From positions 698,558 through 762,557 of the forward strand of contig CP154955.1 in assembly GCA_039621445.1 (NCBI GenBank): DNA of 64,000 nt, in the 5' to 3' direction. The notes under the pieces are model-generated. The model was not told the origin of the DNA. It was given only the letters and a program-made list of their open reading frames with translations, and searched no databases. Position 1 is the stretch's first letter; every line of letters starts with the position of its first letter. Both the position numbers and the translations under genes were made by a program. The stretch is from Euglena gracilis. Lineage: Eukaryota > Euglenida > Euglenophyceae > Euglenales. Below, piece after piece: positions 23,651 through 34,923 of this stretch.

Positions 23651-23679
<29 letters not shown>

Positions 23680-23699
23680 GGGCGGCGGAATTGTGTGGC

Positions 23700-23812
23700 G
23701 GCACGCCCGTTCCCCCGGCTGGTTCTGCACACCGGAAGGTTTGGGAGCTTTGCTGGCTTGCTGGCGGCCGACTCCTACGTTGGCCATGATGGGCATGGGG
23801 CTGGTGTTACGT
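23700..23812 (-). CDS. Isolated exon-like piece, linker-type composition
   Basis: The minus frame reads TSPMPIMANVGVGRQQASK then APKPSGVQNQPGERACRH, rich in GC3 codons and in Gln/Pro/Ser. It looks like an unstructured linker. A 33-base poly-G tract lies next to it. There is no homology call; it might be continuous with the next island (23.59-23.65 kb). Confidence 0.4.
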
Positions 23813-24308
23813 CTAAATTTCTGGCATCGAAAATAGTGGACCCCCTTGCAGGGGCGAAGCCCACGCACCCCACCCCACCCACCCCCTGGCCACCAAACAA
23901 AACAACTACTGCTCCGGACTGAACAATCCACCAGGCAATTATTAGCATCGGCACTGTGACTGTTGATGCCACCCACATTTCTGAGGCTCCCAAATTGAAA
24001 TTCCCCCATGCGATCTCGTTCGTTGTTTCCCACCTTGAAAACCCTTATGGTTAATGTTATATATGAGGAGATAGAATGCAGCGGTGCAAGACGAAAGATA
24101 TTGAAGCACGCATGTCACAGATATGTGCAATTTTTAAATCCTTGGCTCATATGACAAATATGAGATATTATCAATTCGTTCAGATGTCAGTTCTTTCAAA
24201 GGTAGAAAAATTAAATTATGTGGGTGCAAGCCAAGCACCAACTTGGCTAGAATAAAGCATTTTGGTTGTGGAGTATAAAGAAAAAATGCTCTGGAATAAA
24301 ATCAGGCA

Positions 24309-24400
24309 AATTGATGAGGCACCTGATGAGGGAGGTGTGCACGGCACGGGGGTGCTCTGCATCGGCCACGAAGAAGTGTTGCAGCTGAGAGTGGATGGTC
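24309..24400 (-). CDS. Isolated exon-like piece, unknown gene
   Basis: The minus frame reads TIHSQLQHFFVADAEHPRAV then HTSLIRCLINLP with strongly GC-biased third positions, unlike the AT-rich DNA around it. I recognise no family. It could be a PAC C-terminal exon or part of the unknown gene to the left. A 2.9-kb inverted-repeat element begins about 145 nt away. Confidence 0.42.
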
Positions 24401-26039
24401 AAGTGGGGCCGAGATAGTTTTGATGGGACGGATATTGACACATTCATACTGTGGGTTAGAACAAACAAAAAATGTGTGGAGGGAGTGTACACATGGATGG
24501 CACAATCTCTGAGAATGTCAGTTGTGCCACATGAAGAGCATTGCAAAACCTATTTTCTGGGCCCGACGCCTGTCTTGAATTTCTACTGACTTAAACGGAA
24601 TTCAGGCTGAAATTGTTTAGGACAGTCAATTTCCATTCAGGCGCCCGTTTAGGTCAGTCGATCTCCATTCCATTGAAATCTTCTGCTGGTCAGATTCGGA
24701 TTTTTTTAAAGAAATTTTGGACATTCAGGATTTCCACTGTTTTTTTTTGACATTTTTGGTCCTATGGGGTTCTGGAAGCGGTTTGGACCAGACAAAGGTT
24801 AAATTTTGCGGTCGGATGACCACAACTGGCTGAAATTAGGATGTCCCATTTCATTTCTGGAACTGAAAAATAAGCATTCTGTCCAATTTGGCCAGATTCA
24901 GTTGTCATTGCTGGTCGTCTGATAAGAGAAGCTTCCAATTGAGGGGTGATTTTTCAACAGTTGAAAAAGCCAGTGTCGATTTCGGTCGATGGATACGATT
25001 TCAATCATATCCGTTCAGGAATTTCAGTTTCATTGGTCAAGAATTTGGGGAAATCTATCCCCCCCCCCCTAGTCGTACGACCACCCCTCATTTACGACCA
25101 CCCCCCCAGTCACAGGTTGCAGGTCATGGGGGTGTTATGACCCCCCCCCCCCGGTCACAGGTTGCAGGAACCCGGTCATACGACTAGGGGGGGGGGGAGA
25201 TACCGGGGGGGGGGGGGATTGGGGTTAGATAAAATTAGAACCGACAAAATTGGAAGCCGAAAAAATTGGTGCCTGACCTGAAAACGGCCCGGAAAAAATT
25301 GGCAGGATTTTTTATGTGAAACGTCCAGTTGTGGCAGAATTTCTTCCATGCAAACTTGGCAGACAACCAACCTGAAAAATGTCTCATGAATGAGTAGCAT
25401 GGAAACAGCAATGCCCATTCAAAGCCCATTGTCCAGCGTCGAAGGACACTTTCGGGACATCAAGGCTTTTGCCTCTTGCTAGACGAGGAAATGAGAAAAC
25501 ATTCCATTGAGCTGGGGAGAACGCAAGGGAGACGAGGCACCAAAAATCCGCACTATGCAACAGGAAGAAACCTTTAAAACGGCTCGGAAAAAATTGGCAG
25601 GATTTTCAAAAAAGGCACGAATGCCCAAAATGGAACAAAATGTCATTCAGAAAAATAAAAGTAAAACATCATGCAGAAGAATGCAACAGAAAAAGGTTAG
25701 TCGATTTCCAAGACATCGGAATCTGTTTAGGTCAGTCGATGTCTATTCAGGCTTAGGCGGCGCTAATTGCCCAACCAATTTTTGCGTTTTTTGACGTTTT
25801 TTGAGTACTTTGAAACCCCCCTAAAAGGGCGCAAAATTTTAGGTTGAGAGGAGTGTGGCAGGTTTGGGCCAAAATTTTCCGGAAGTGGTTTTGCGCGGTA
25901 TTCCGCTTAAACAATTTTCGATTGTTTGTGAATTGTGTGAGTTGGGGCTGTACTAGAAATGTTTGAAATGGGTTGAAAAACACTGACTTTGAATGGGTAT
26001 GACGTTTAAATAACAATATTTGAGAAACAAATGAAATGA

Positions 26040-26480
26040 TACAAGTGTGTGCGGATAACCGCGCAAAACGAAACAAGAGGTGGCAGACGACGGAGTTAAA
26101 TGTTTAGGCGGATATCCGCGCAGAATAAACTTGTACGCGGATTACCGCCTAAACATGAAAACAAAGCATGGCACACGGATTACCACCTACAATAACACGC
26201 CTCCCTTCCTCCCATGCTTTCCTTGGTCCAACTGTCATCCTTCATCCAAATGATACATCGTGGTGCACAGCCCAGGAGGAGGGGAATACAGGGGCTATTG
26301 TAAACCAATCAGGACACCTGGAGCAAGCACACACAGCGCACACCTCGTTACGTAATCATCACTGCTTTAGGCGGTAAACCGCCTAACGCCATTTTTACCT
26401 TCGTTCCCAGGCCAATCCCTTCCGTAAGGCCAGCATCCCTCCTTCAGTAAAACAAGTTTTGCGCAGTTTACTGCCTAACA
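26040..26480. repeat. GCGGATTACCGCC interspersed palindromes
   Basis: At least six short palindromes (GCGGATAACCGCG, GCGGATATCCGCG, GCGGATTACCGCC, GGCGGTAAACCGCC) spaced 40-140 bp apart. No exon-like sequence. Confidence 0.65.
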
Positions 26481-26934
26481 CGTCTCTTCCAGAAATTATA
26501 GCATCCTTTTGGCAGTGCTGTCCGTTCACCTGCCCCATCACTGGACCTTGGGACTCACAAGAGGTTCAAAAATGGGCGGGTTGCTTAGGCGTTTGCCTCT
26601 TCTTCACCTGCAACACCGTGTCACCCCCCCTCCAGGGGGGGGTCCGGCAGCAACGCCAAACAACCGGGGCTCCAGTGGCCAGGCGTTTCCGGACGTTTTC
26701 TGTTTTTCAAATTTTCAGGGCGTTCCAGGGGGTGTTTTCCAAAACCCGCCCTAAAACAACCATAAATTTTCAAAATCGCCACTTTGCCAAAATGCTTAAA
26801 ATGGACTCTAAACGACCCAAATTTTTGTGCTGGTGTCATCCTCTCAAAATTTTGACAACAAAACAGTGAGTTTCGTGAACGGAAAACCACGCACCCCAAA
26901 CGTGCAAAAACTGAAGAAAAAAAATTGGGCAATA

Positions 26935-27290
26935 ACCCCCCCCCCTATGTCCAATGACCGGTAACCTCTGTCCTCTGACCGGGGGGGTGGTCGTTGGACA
27001 TGGGGTCAAAAGAAAGTTGGTGGGTACCCGGGTCCCTACCCACCCAAAAATGCCCAAATTTTCCCTTCCGGCGCTTCGCGCCGAAAATTTTGGGCAATTT
27101 TGACAATTTTTTGTCCAAAAAGTGTCAAAAATGGCATTTTGGCCAAATTTTTGGCCAATTTTTGGGCAAAATTTTTCGTCCCGGCGCTTTGCGCCGGGAC
27201 CAAAATTTTGGTCAAACCTCTGAAAAGGTGTCCTCTGACCAGGGGGGGTGGTCATTGGACATAGGGGGGTCGTTGGACATAGGGGGGGGG
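26935..27290. repeat. GTCCAATGACC TIR element (copy 2)
   Basis: Nearly identical to copy 1 over the core; the TTCCGGCGCTTCGCGCCGAA hairpin and GCGCTTTGCGCCGG hairpin are better conserved here. It lies inside the right part of the 2.9-kb inverted-repeat element. Confidence 0.85.
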
Positions 27291-27458
27291 TAGCACCGCC
27301 TAAGTCAGGCGCCGTTTAGGTCAGTCAAAATATCTAATCTATCCAGGCGCCCATTACTGGGCCAAAAAACCCCTTTTTTTGCAATATTTCCGTCCAGGCG
27401 GTTCAGTCGAATGAAATTCAAGACAGGCGTGCGGGCCTAGACAAAATAGGTTTTAGTG

Positions 27459-27560
27459 AAATCGACAGAGACTAACAGATTCAGCAGGGGCACCGGGCCG
27501 CTCGCTTCGCTCGCTGGCCCGCAGCCCCTGCCGATTCTGTTAGTGTCGGTCGATTTTTGT
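27459..27560. repeat. Near-perfect 100-bp palindrome
   Basis: The AATCGAC…ACTAACAGA…GCAGGGGC arm is mirrored by GCCCCTGC…TCTGTTAGT…GTCGATT with few mismatches. The centre GGGCCGCTCGCTTCGCTCGC is itself a hairpin. It directly abuts the right end of the 2.9-kb element. Confidence 0.8.
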
Positions 27561-27864
27561 ATACAAACAGTAACTGATATTATAGACACGCACATGCACA
27601 TACATTACAATATTCGTTGAAAATATCCATACCTTAAATGAATTACAACCCTTCGTACCCTCAAAAAAAGGGGGGGAAATGGGAAATAACCTTCAAACTG
27701 CAAACAAAAACTTGTTCGCATTTTGATATTGTGAGTGTGGATGCGAGTGTGACTGTGAGTGCCCTGGGTGGGTGTGTGTGCGCGCGCGTGTGTGTGTTCG
27801 GCCATAAAGGTGCATGTGCTTGGGCAGAATTCCTTGGAATATTCATACCATTGGTGAATTATTA

Positions 27865-28275
27865 ACCCCCCAAATATAAATCCCCCCGAAATATAAAGCC
27901 CACCGGCTTTATATTTGGACAGGATTTCATGACCCTTTGGGGGGGGGCTTTACGTTGGGAGGGGGGCTTTATATTTGGGGAGGGAATCAAATGTTTTTCG
28001 GCCTTCAATTACGGCCAAATACCAAATTTGTGCCAAGTTTTTGCTGTGTATCTCCTATTTTTTTGCAGAAATGTGCAATTCTTTTCCAAAATGGAGCATC
28101 TCTGGTAAAACAAATGTTGTGGATCCAAAATTTTATCCTTCTTCCTGAATGACACCAGCGTCTGGCTGCACATCAGGGGGGGCTTTGTATTTGGGCGGCA
28201 AAACCAAACCCCTGGGGGGCTTCATATTCGGGGAAGGCTTCATATTTGGGTGGGGCTTTATATTTGGGGGTTTTT
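27865..28275. repeat. AATATAAAGCCC / GGGCTTTATATT inverted family
   Basis: CCCCAAATATAAATCCC and AATATAAAGCCCACC at the left, GGGGGCTTTATATTTGGGG several times to the right. The arms are complementary over 14-16 bp and enclose about 330 bp. Confidence 0.75.
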
Positions 28276-28279
28276 AATG

Positions 28280-31200
28280 TTCATACCCCAGGATATTTGT
28301 GTGCAAAAAATGTGTGTGTGTTCCCACGATAAAATCTGGGAGCCAATCGGAAACCAAAAAAACATGTGGATACAGAGGGAGCATGAAATATTGTGACGTG
28401 CTTTTGGAACGGAGGGATAGCACAAAGAAACCCAAAGGCAAGAAAACAACAACCTGCGTTCTGGAGAGGGGAGCTTTTTATCACATTGACCCCTTTTTTA
28501 CTGTCAAAAGACATGCAAAACAAATGCCGTGTGTAGCGTCTGTGTTGAGGCGAAATGAGGCAGAACTTATCCTGGGCATTTTGAAGTGATCGCTATGTCC
28601 ACTAACACCTCCCACTCATAATCCCACAGAGTTTATAGGATCCTGGTCAAAAATGGCCAAATGCGGCGAAAATGGCTGACAAACGTAGCCAAAAAAATCG
28701 CCTGCATCGCCCTGCATCGCCCTGCATCGGTAACCCACCTTTGGCCTCCAAAATTCACGAATCGCCCTGCATTGTATCGACGAAAGTGTTTGGTTGTAAA
28801 TCACGGTTTGGTTGTTGGGCCCAAGGGGGAGGGTTTAAAATGGGGCAAGGGGGAGTTGAAATCCTCTGAATGTGTGAATGCGAGTCGTTCAGGCTTGTCG
28901 TATGCCAACGCCTTGCGAAACATCAACTTTTTCAAGGCTTTTTTGGACCCCATCTTTGGAGAAGACCTGGTTATGGTGGAAAAGGAAGCCAGAACCCGTG
29001 CAGGTTGTTGTACTGTGTAGATGTGGTGCAAGAAAATGTGTGTGTAAATGATGTCTTGCAAATCCATCCAAAAAAAAAGGCAACATTCTTTGCAGGAATA
29101 TGGTGGGTGCTGGGTTCTTCTCAGCTCAAGAAAATGTACACAAATTCTCGTAACCACCGCCCTTTTCTCACCCCAAAAACTGAAACAAACCACTTTGGAT
29201 ATGAGACGATGGACTGAGACGTCGAAAAAAAAAACGGTTGGCAACGACGGAGAAGTGAGGATGGGTCAACCCCCTTCCTCCCCAGTGCCTGAACAGCGGA
29301 AAGTCAGCGATGCACAACGGCCACCCATTGGGCAAATGCGCAGCGGTAACGCGTTGCGCATCTTCGCAACGCTTTACGAAACTCCTGAGCCTGTCGGAGA
29401 GTCTCTCCTGCGTTAAAGTGTGCAGGATGCCCCCTCTCCGCCTGCTTAAATGTTAATGTTCAGCTTGGCGAGGAAATCATGTTGCCCAGCCAACGGAAAA
29501 AATCACCAGTGGCAAACAAAAACAAGTGCCCCTGGTGGGAGGTGAGTAGAGTGCCACGACATGTCGCAAGCGGGTGTATGCGTGCCGCGGTTGAGTACCT
29601 TCGGGGAAAAAAAGATGCGATCACAGGAGCAGGGGAATGGGCATGGGGCATGGAAGACTTGTGCGTGTGCGCGCATGTATGCCCATGAATTCATGTGTGT
29701 GTTTGTGTGCGTTTGTGTGCACATGTCGATATGCATATTCCCAGGATTTGTTCATCAATCAATCAACACGGTGGAGCTGGCTCTCTAGCCTGATACTTGA
29801 CCGACTTACAACTGACTGATAGGACTGATTACGATGAATTTGAATTTTGGCTGAATTTTTTTCCCACTTGGGTAACTTCCTCCCCCCCCCCCCCGATTCC
29901 CCCCCATGGCCCCCCTTGGAGGCTCAGGTATTGGGGTGCCCTGGCGCCGAAGGCCATTTTCAAAATTGAAAACTGGCTTGGTTGGCAGGCACCGAGGCCC
30001 AGGCGGTGTGCCTATGGCTGGGCACCGCATAAAACAAAGCACCCCCAAAAGTAGAAGTAAAGAGGGTTGATACAGAGGCTAGTAAAAGAGGCTTGGGCTG
30101 GAAAAGGGATCAGTGTTCAGCCATCTCTCTGCAGCCATGCTTTTTTAGCGCACTGCCAAATTTCTTCTTTTTTTTATCTCTTCAACCCTATACAGGGTTT
30201 TGGAAACACGTTCCATGGTTTCCCTACCCCCTGCCTGCCCATAGCACCCCTCTTCCACAAAAAGAAGTGCGCTCCTGCCTCTGAGCAGCGGAGGATACAG
30301 AAGGCGGACAGTGAAAGCATTAGGCGGGTTTGGCAGGATGACTCTCCTCGCCTGTGTCATCAGCTGAACGCGTGTCTGCGTGAGCAGGTGTAGCCCAGAT
30401 GGATTGCAACGTCGACTCAACAATTCGATGTGGAAAAGTTTATGGAACTGAACTTGGGATTTGGGGAGGACACATGATCGGAGATTTGGGAGGGATTCAA
30501 CCCTTGGTCGGAATAAACTGCTCATAGTTTTTTTTGCAGTCAAATTTATCCTTCTGTGCTGTTGCACTGGGCAGGGTACTCATGATCTTTTGAGGGGAGG
30601 GGAGGGAAATTGCTCTCACAGCAACCCCAAACCAGGACGCTTGTACTTCTGGGTTGGCGCTGGGATGAGGAGTGGGGAGAGTGGAAACCTATGCTGGTGA
30701 TGTTATTCCCGAGCCGGAAAGCACTTCAGAAAGGGAAGCAGACCAGCAGCGGAAATGGCTTTGAATAGGGTGGCTTGCAGCATGCCTGTCTCTGATGTGG
30801 CTGTAGCCAATGGCCCAGCCAACACCGACCTGCCCATCCCAGGGTGGAGGTAGCGAGAGGCCATGTGCGGCTCGGGAAATGGGGGGAAAAGGAAGCGATT
30901 GGGCCACGGAAAAGGGAGGGTTGCTTTTTGACCTGCCCCAAACGAAACGACACACTATTGCGAATGTGTTTGGCGGCGGGTCAAATATCGCAGTCTTCTC
31001 TCAACGATACTCAAGCCTGCCGAGGTCCCGAACTACCCCCGTTTGGTCCATAGCCTCTGGAGTATGAGAAAAGAATGGTGCTAGACGAATCGCGGATCGC
31101 TGACGTGGAGGGAGGTACCGGTTTCCCTGGGCTGAATTAGAGGGTTCCAAATATCTCATTTTTTCTTTGCAAAAAAAGTGGTGCAAGATAACCACTGCCG

Positions 31201-32110
31201 TGGGCGGAAAAATTGTGGCAGCACAAGACGGGAATTGCCATCTCCATGTGTCGCTTCTGGGTATTTCAGGACTTTTTTAAGGCTCTGCCTTTTGCATTAA
31301 CACCAATTTCTTGCCTCCCAGCGCCTCGTGCAAAAATATTTTGACCTTACTCTTACTGGCAAAAATAATTGCATGTTTTCGGTCATTTCGGGAGCTTTTT
31401 TAAAAAAATCCAACCCGTGACAAGCTGGCCATCAGAGAGGGTTCTTAAATGGAAAGCAAGAAACAACATTCCAGGTCCGCCCCTTGTGAAACGAAGGGTT
31501 GTGGAAACGGAAATGAAAGAAAAACAAACCGATGTGCGCAAACACATCCTGAACAGAGTCCTGTTCAGGATGCACAGTGTTGGCATCCGTCTGGGATGGG
31601 TGTCTGGGGGGGGCAGGGTGAGTGAGAAAACTTGCACGAACACAAAACACAACCACCACTTTCAGGGTGGGGGAGTGCGTCTCTAAATTCCTCAATGCTG
31701 CCATCCGCAACCGTCGCCTCTTCTTTGCACAACGCATTCCCTTCAACACACCGCTTCAACCTGCCATGGCTTGGGGAGTTTTTGCAGCGGGAGTTGCATA
31801 CGCTTACATCTGGCATACCGATTCTCGTCTTCACAACGGCGATCACGCACGAGGGCGGGGGAAGAATTCCGGGACATCTCCAAATCCAGGGAAACCCGAG
31901 TCCGTTGTCTGGGGGGGGATGGCACAACAGCACAGGGGCAGGAGCAGGGAGCGCAGCCACTACGGCGGGAGTTCGGCAAGGGCGGGGGGGGGGGCGACGC
32001 GAACAATGACGCGTACTCAGGGGGACAAGGTTGGGCTGGGGCTGTGCCGGAAGCCATATGGCACGAACCCGGAGGAGGGTTGGGGGGTGGGAAGGAGGGA
32101 AAAGCGGACA
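28280..32110. other. 3.8-kb stretch without supported genes
   Basis: Mostly mid-AT DNA with open frames lacking GC3 bias. A TG/CG stretch at 29.66-29.73 kb, a C-run at 29.88 kb and a G/C-rich patch at 31.9-32.0 kb that I could not call an exon in any frame. A minus ORF at 30.71-30.89 kb (ending LKCFPARE-stop) is possible but unsupported. Confidence 0.5.
30095..30230. repeat. Dispersed repeat shared with 61.13-61.24 kb
   Basis: TTATCTCTTCAACCCTATAC, AGGGTTTTGGAAACACGTT matches TTATCTGTTCAACCGTACAC, AGGGTCTTGGAAACACGTT at 61185-61225. Same orientation, about 60 bp with about 90% identity by eye. Function unknown. Confidence 0.7.
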
Positions 32111-32114
32111 TTTC

Positions 32115-32450
32115 TACCCCCCCCCCAATGCCCAACGACCGGCAAACTCTGTCCTGCGACTGGAGGGGTGGTCGTTGGACAAAGGGGTAAAAAAAAATCG
32201 GTGGGTACCCGGGACCCCCCCCCACCCAAAAAAAAGTCAAAATTTTTCTTCTGGCGATTTGGGTCCGAAATTTTTGGGCAATTTGAACTTTTTTGTGCCC
32301 CAGATAGAGCCAAAAATGGCATTCTGGCTGATTTTGGGCTCGATGATTTTTGGCCTGGCACTTTGTGACGGGTCAACAATTCAGCCAAACCATCAAAAAG
32401 GTGTCCTTCTACCAGGAGGGGGGGTGTTTGTTTGACATAGGGGGGGGGAG
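32115..32450. repeat. GTCCAACGACC TIR element (copy 3)
   Basis: Same architecture, more diverged (GCGATTTGGGTCCG instead of the GCGCTTCGCGCC hairpin). Ends CCCAACGACCGG and GTTTGACATAGGGG. Confidence 0.75.
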
Positions 32451-32457
32451 CCCTTAT

Positions 32458-32680
32458 CCCTTTATGGGTTAGAGCGAAGCTTGCCCCTCGGGAAAAGGGG
32501 GGTCCGACCCCTTTTCCCGAGGGGCAAGCTTCGCTCTTACCCTCTTCCCCCCGCCCTCCCCCCCGCCCCCCCTCCCCCGGGTCGGGGCCACCTCGGGAAC
32601 CGGCGGATTATCACCATGATCCCGGCTCCATTCCCGGAATTTTTTTTTAGTCGCAAGCGACTGGATTTCTAGTTTGCGAA
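32458..32680. repeat. GAAGCTTGCCCC hairpin and inverted copy of 6.79-6.91 kb repeat
   Basis: GCGAAGCTTGCCCCTCGGGA is followed at once by its complement, forming a perfect hairpin of over 25 bp. The adjoining CCGGCGGATTATC…AGTCGCAAGCGACTGG block is the reverse complement of 6790-6890. A partial third copy lies at 42675-42720. Confidence 0.8.
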
Positions 32681-32799
32681 TCACCTCCGTTTGACCCCCA
32701 ACTCCCCGCCAGGCCCGAGTTATTCACCTGCGAAGGGGTCCAAACTGGGTAGGATTGGTCCGCCCCCCCCCCCCTCTTCCGGCTCTGCCATTTCGCCGG

Positions 32800-33360
32800 G
32801 GTCCAAAAGTCGGTCAAAAATCGATTTTCGAAAATATCTCGAGAAAAAGTACATTATTTCTAGAAATGTCTGTCTGACAAAATGCACCCCCAGAGGCCCT
32901 CTATCAGCCCCCGTTCGCCGTTTTGACCACGGACACGCCTGGCCCGTGTTCTAGCGCACTTTTGCGCCCAAAACGGCCATTTTGGGGTGGTTTTTGGGCC
33001 GTTTTTTTTTTTATCAAAATGGATTTTCCAAAATATCTCGACAATGAAGCAAAATCAAAGAAAATGTCCGGAGAGTAAAATTAAAGCCCTTGGAATGCCC
33101 TATCCAACCTGGTTTTCTTTCCCCCCAACTCTTCGTGTAGCCCTATTACGGCCATTTTTCGGGCCATTTTTGGCTCGTTTCTGGGATCGTTTTGGGCTGT
33201 TTTTCTAGGGTCAAAAAATCGATGTTTCCAAAATATCTCGGAAATGCAGCAAAATCAAAGGAAGTGTCCGGAGACCTAAATTGAAGCCTTTAAAATTCCC
33301 CATCTAACAGTATTTTGGTTTTTCAGCAACCCCTGCCTAGCCCGAAATATGGCCGAGTTA
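32800..33360. repeat. Three diverged tandem units of about 200 bp
   Basis: AAAATATCTCG occurs at 32830, 33027 and 33228, each followed by GCAAAATCAAAG-type and GTCCGGAGA-type blocks and then GGCCATTTT(T/G)GG. The period is 197-201 bp. Non-coding. Confidence 0.7.
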
Positions 33361-33734
33361 CAGTCCAAAACAGCGCGGCAGGCTTGCGACGTTTGCTGTC
33401 CTGTTTGGGGTCAAAAAACCCTGTTCGGGGCAGCTGGTATCCTGCATGGGGCCAATTTTTCACCTTATTATGCAACGCGGTTGGCGTCCGACTCATTGGT
33501 CTCCCCCCCCCCAGTTAGGCACCAGCCAGCTCCCTACTCCCTTTCCGGGGTAAGACCTAATCTTTGTATCGAAATTCTTACCCCCCCCCTTATCCAACGA
33601 CCGCTAAATATCGCTACTGACTGGGAGGGTGGTCGTTATTTTGGTCAAATATCGCTACTGACTGGGGGGGGGGTCGTTAGACAAGACCGGGGTCAAATTT
33701 TTTTCTCCCGCTTCGTCCAAGGTGAACAACAGGT

Positions 33735-33965
33735 GAACAAAATGGTCAAAAGTGGTCAAAAGGGGGCAAAAAGTGGATAAAAGCAGTCAGAAATGGCTTA
33801 AAATGGCCACAAATGTGCAAAAATAGAAGCAGCCAAAAATTGGCATAAATGAAACAAAAATGCATTCAAAGCAGCCAAAAGTGGTTTAAATTGCCAAATG
33901 CAGCCCAGAGTGGCCAAAAGTGGCCAAAAGTGGTCGAAAATGGCCAAAAACATGGCCAAAAAAAG
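33735..33965. repeat. GGCCAAAAGTGG low-complexity stretch
   Basis: Degenerate 9-12-bp units, reverse complementary to the 230-720 stretch at the left edge. No gene seen. Confidence 0.7.
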
Positions 33966-34814
33966 CACAAAAGTTGCTGATTTGCATGAAAACAGGCAAA
34001 AAAAGAATGGAAAGCAACTACACATGGGATACTAGTGGAGAGTCATGGCCAGTTCCCCCCCCCAGGACCCCCCAGGACCCCCCCAGGACCGGGGGGCGGT
34101 ACCCACAGGACCCACTGACCGTGCAGTTCCAGGCGCCTTTGGCGCCCGCTACCGGGGGGGGGGGCTACCGTCCCCCCCCGGACCCCCCTCGGTCTTCAAA
34201 ATAGCCTCATCTTGTGGAGCAAATTTTTCCCAAGAATTGCGGGACCCCCCCCCCCCCCAGGACCGTGTGATTAAGCACCGTGTCCCTCAGGCGAGGGCAC
34301 TAAGCCCCACACAACTGACTGAGAGTGCAACGCGCCGCAAAATCATAAAACACAAATGGCGAGGTACAGATGGCGTGCATGGCGCCGCTGTTATGCCTTA
34401 AGGAGCACAAAAATAAAATGGAAGCACCATAAAAAAAAGAAAAGTGACAGACCTGCATGCCAATGCGGCAGTGGATTTCAACCAAGCACCCTGGACGGTT
34501 GAAAGCCCAACTGTCTTGTTGGTAGGGAACTGGTCGCTGGAGGTGCTGGACAGCGGCGTGTTGCATGAACAAAGGTCGTACACAAAAGTTCCGACAACTG
34601 ATGAAGAAGACGTTGCATTGATCTGCTGCTGGTTTTTGAAAGCCCATGTTTGCACCTGCATTTTTCGATACCCATGTTCATCGAGGGGGCGTATCCTCAA
34701 AAACACATTACGTCGAGGGGGGGGGGGGCTGCATATGACCCAGCAGAGGCGCCAGAGCCGACGGGCAGACACACAGGCGGTCCCCAACGCCGGGCCAGCT
34801 GCGCGGGCCATGGC

Positions 34815-34923
34815 CAAACCCTCGTCAGCGGGCCGCGCCGCGGCAGGAGCGGGGGAGGCACAGCAGCCAGCGCGGCCAGCGGCGGGCGCGACGAGGCGTG
34901 GTCATGGCCGGGGCTGTGCGAGA
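34815..34923 (-). CDS. Possible further PAC exon, low-complexity linker
   Basis: A GC-rich island whose minus-strand frame reads QAFSHSPGHDHASSRPPLA then ALAAVPPPLLPRRGPL with GC3-rich codons. Plus-strand and shifted frames (e.g. ADEGLAMARAAGPALG) are also open, so frame and strand are uncertain. Pro/Ser content and position make a PAC C-terminal linker the simplest reading. The leucine-rich repeats expected next in Euglena PAC were not found. Confidence 0.35.

Larger units (their letters stand above)
24546..27457. mobile_element. 2.9-kb element bounded by inverted repeats
   Basis: The left end AAAACCTATTTTCTGGGCCC…CGCCTGTCTTGAATTTC recurs inverted at 27405-27457. Subterminal GTTTAGGTCAGTC copies occur near both ends (24645-24660; 27310-27325). 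No transposase recognised; the interior holds a GTCCAATGACC element and GCGGATTACCGCC repeats. It could be a transposon or the stem of one large intron. Confidence 0.6.

Noticed and set aside
23641-23682. Poly-G tract read as poly-Gly protein segment
   Set aside because: A homopolymer run next to an exon island, like many C/G runs at presumed intron ends here.
30711-30890. Minus ORF ending LKCFPARE-stop as last PAC exon
   Set aside because: Moderate GC3 only, plus strand equally open, no similarity to the PAC C-terminus.
31632-32009. Plus-strand ORF of 125 aa with FLQRELHTLTSGIPILVF
   Set aside because: No codon bias like the real exons, no family match, and it ends in a G-run repeat.
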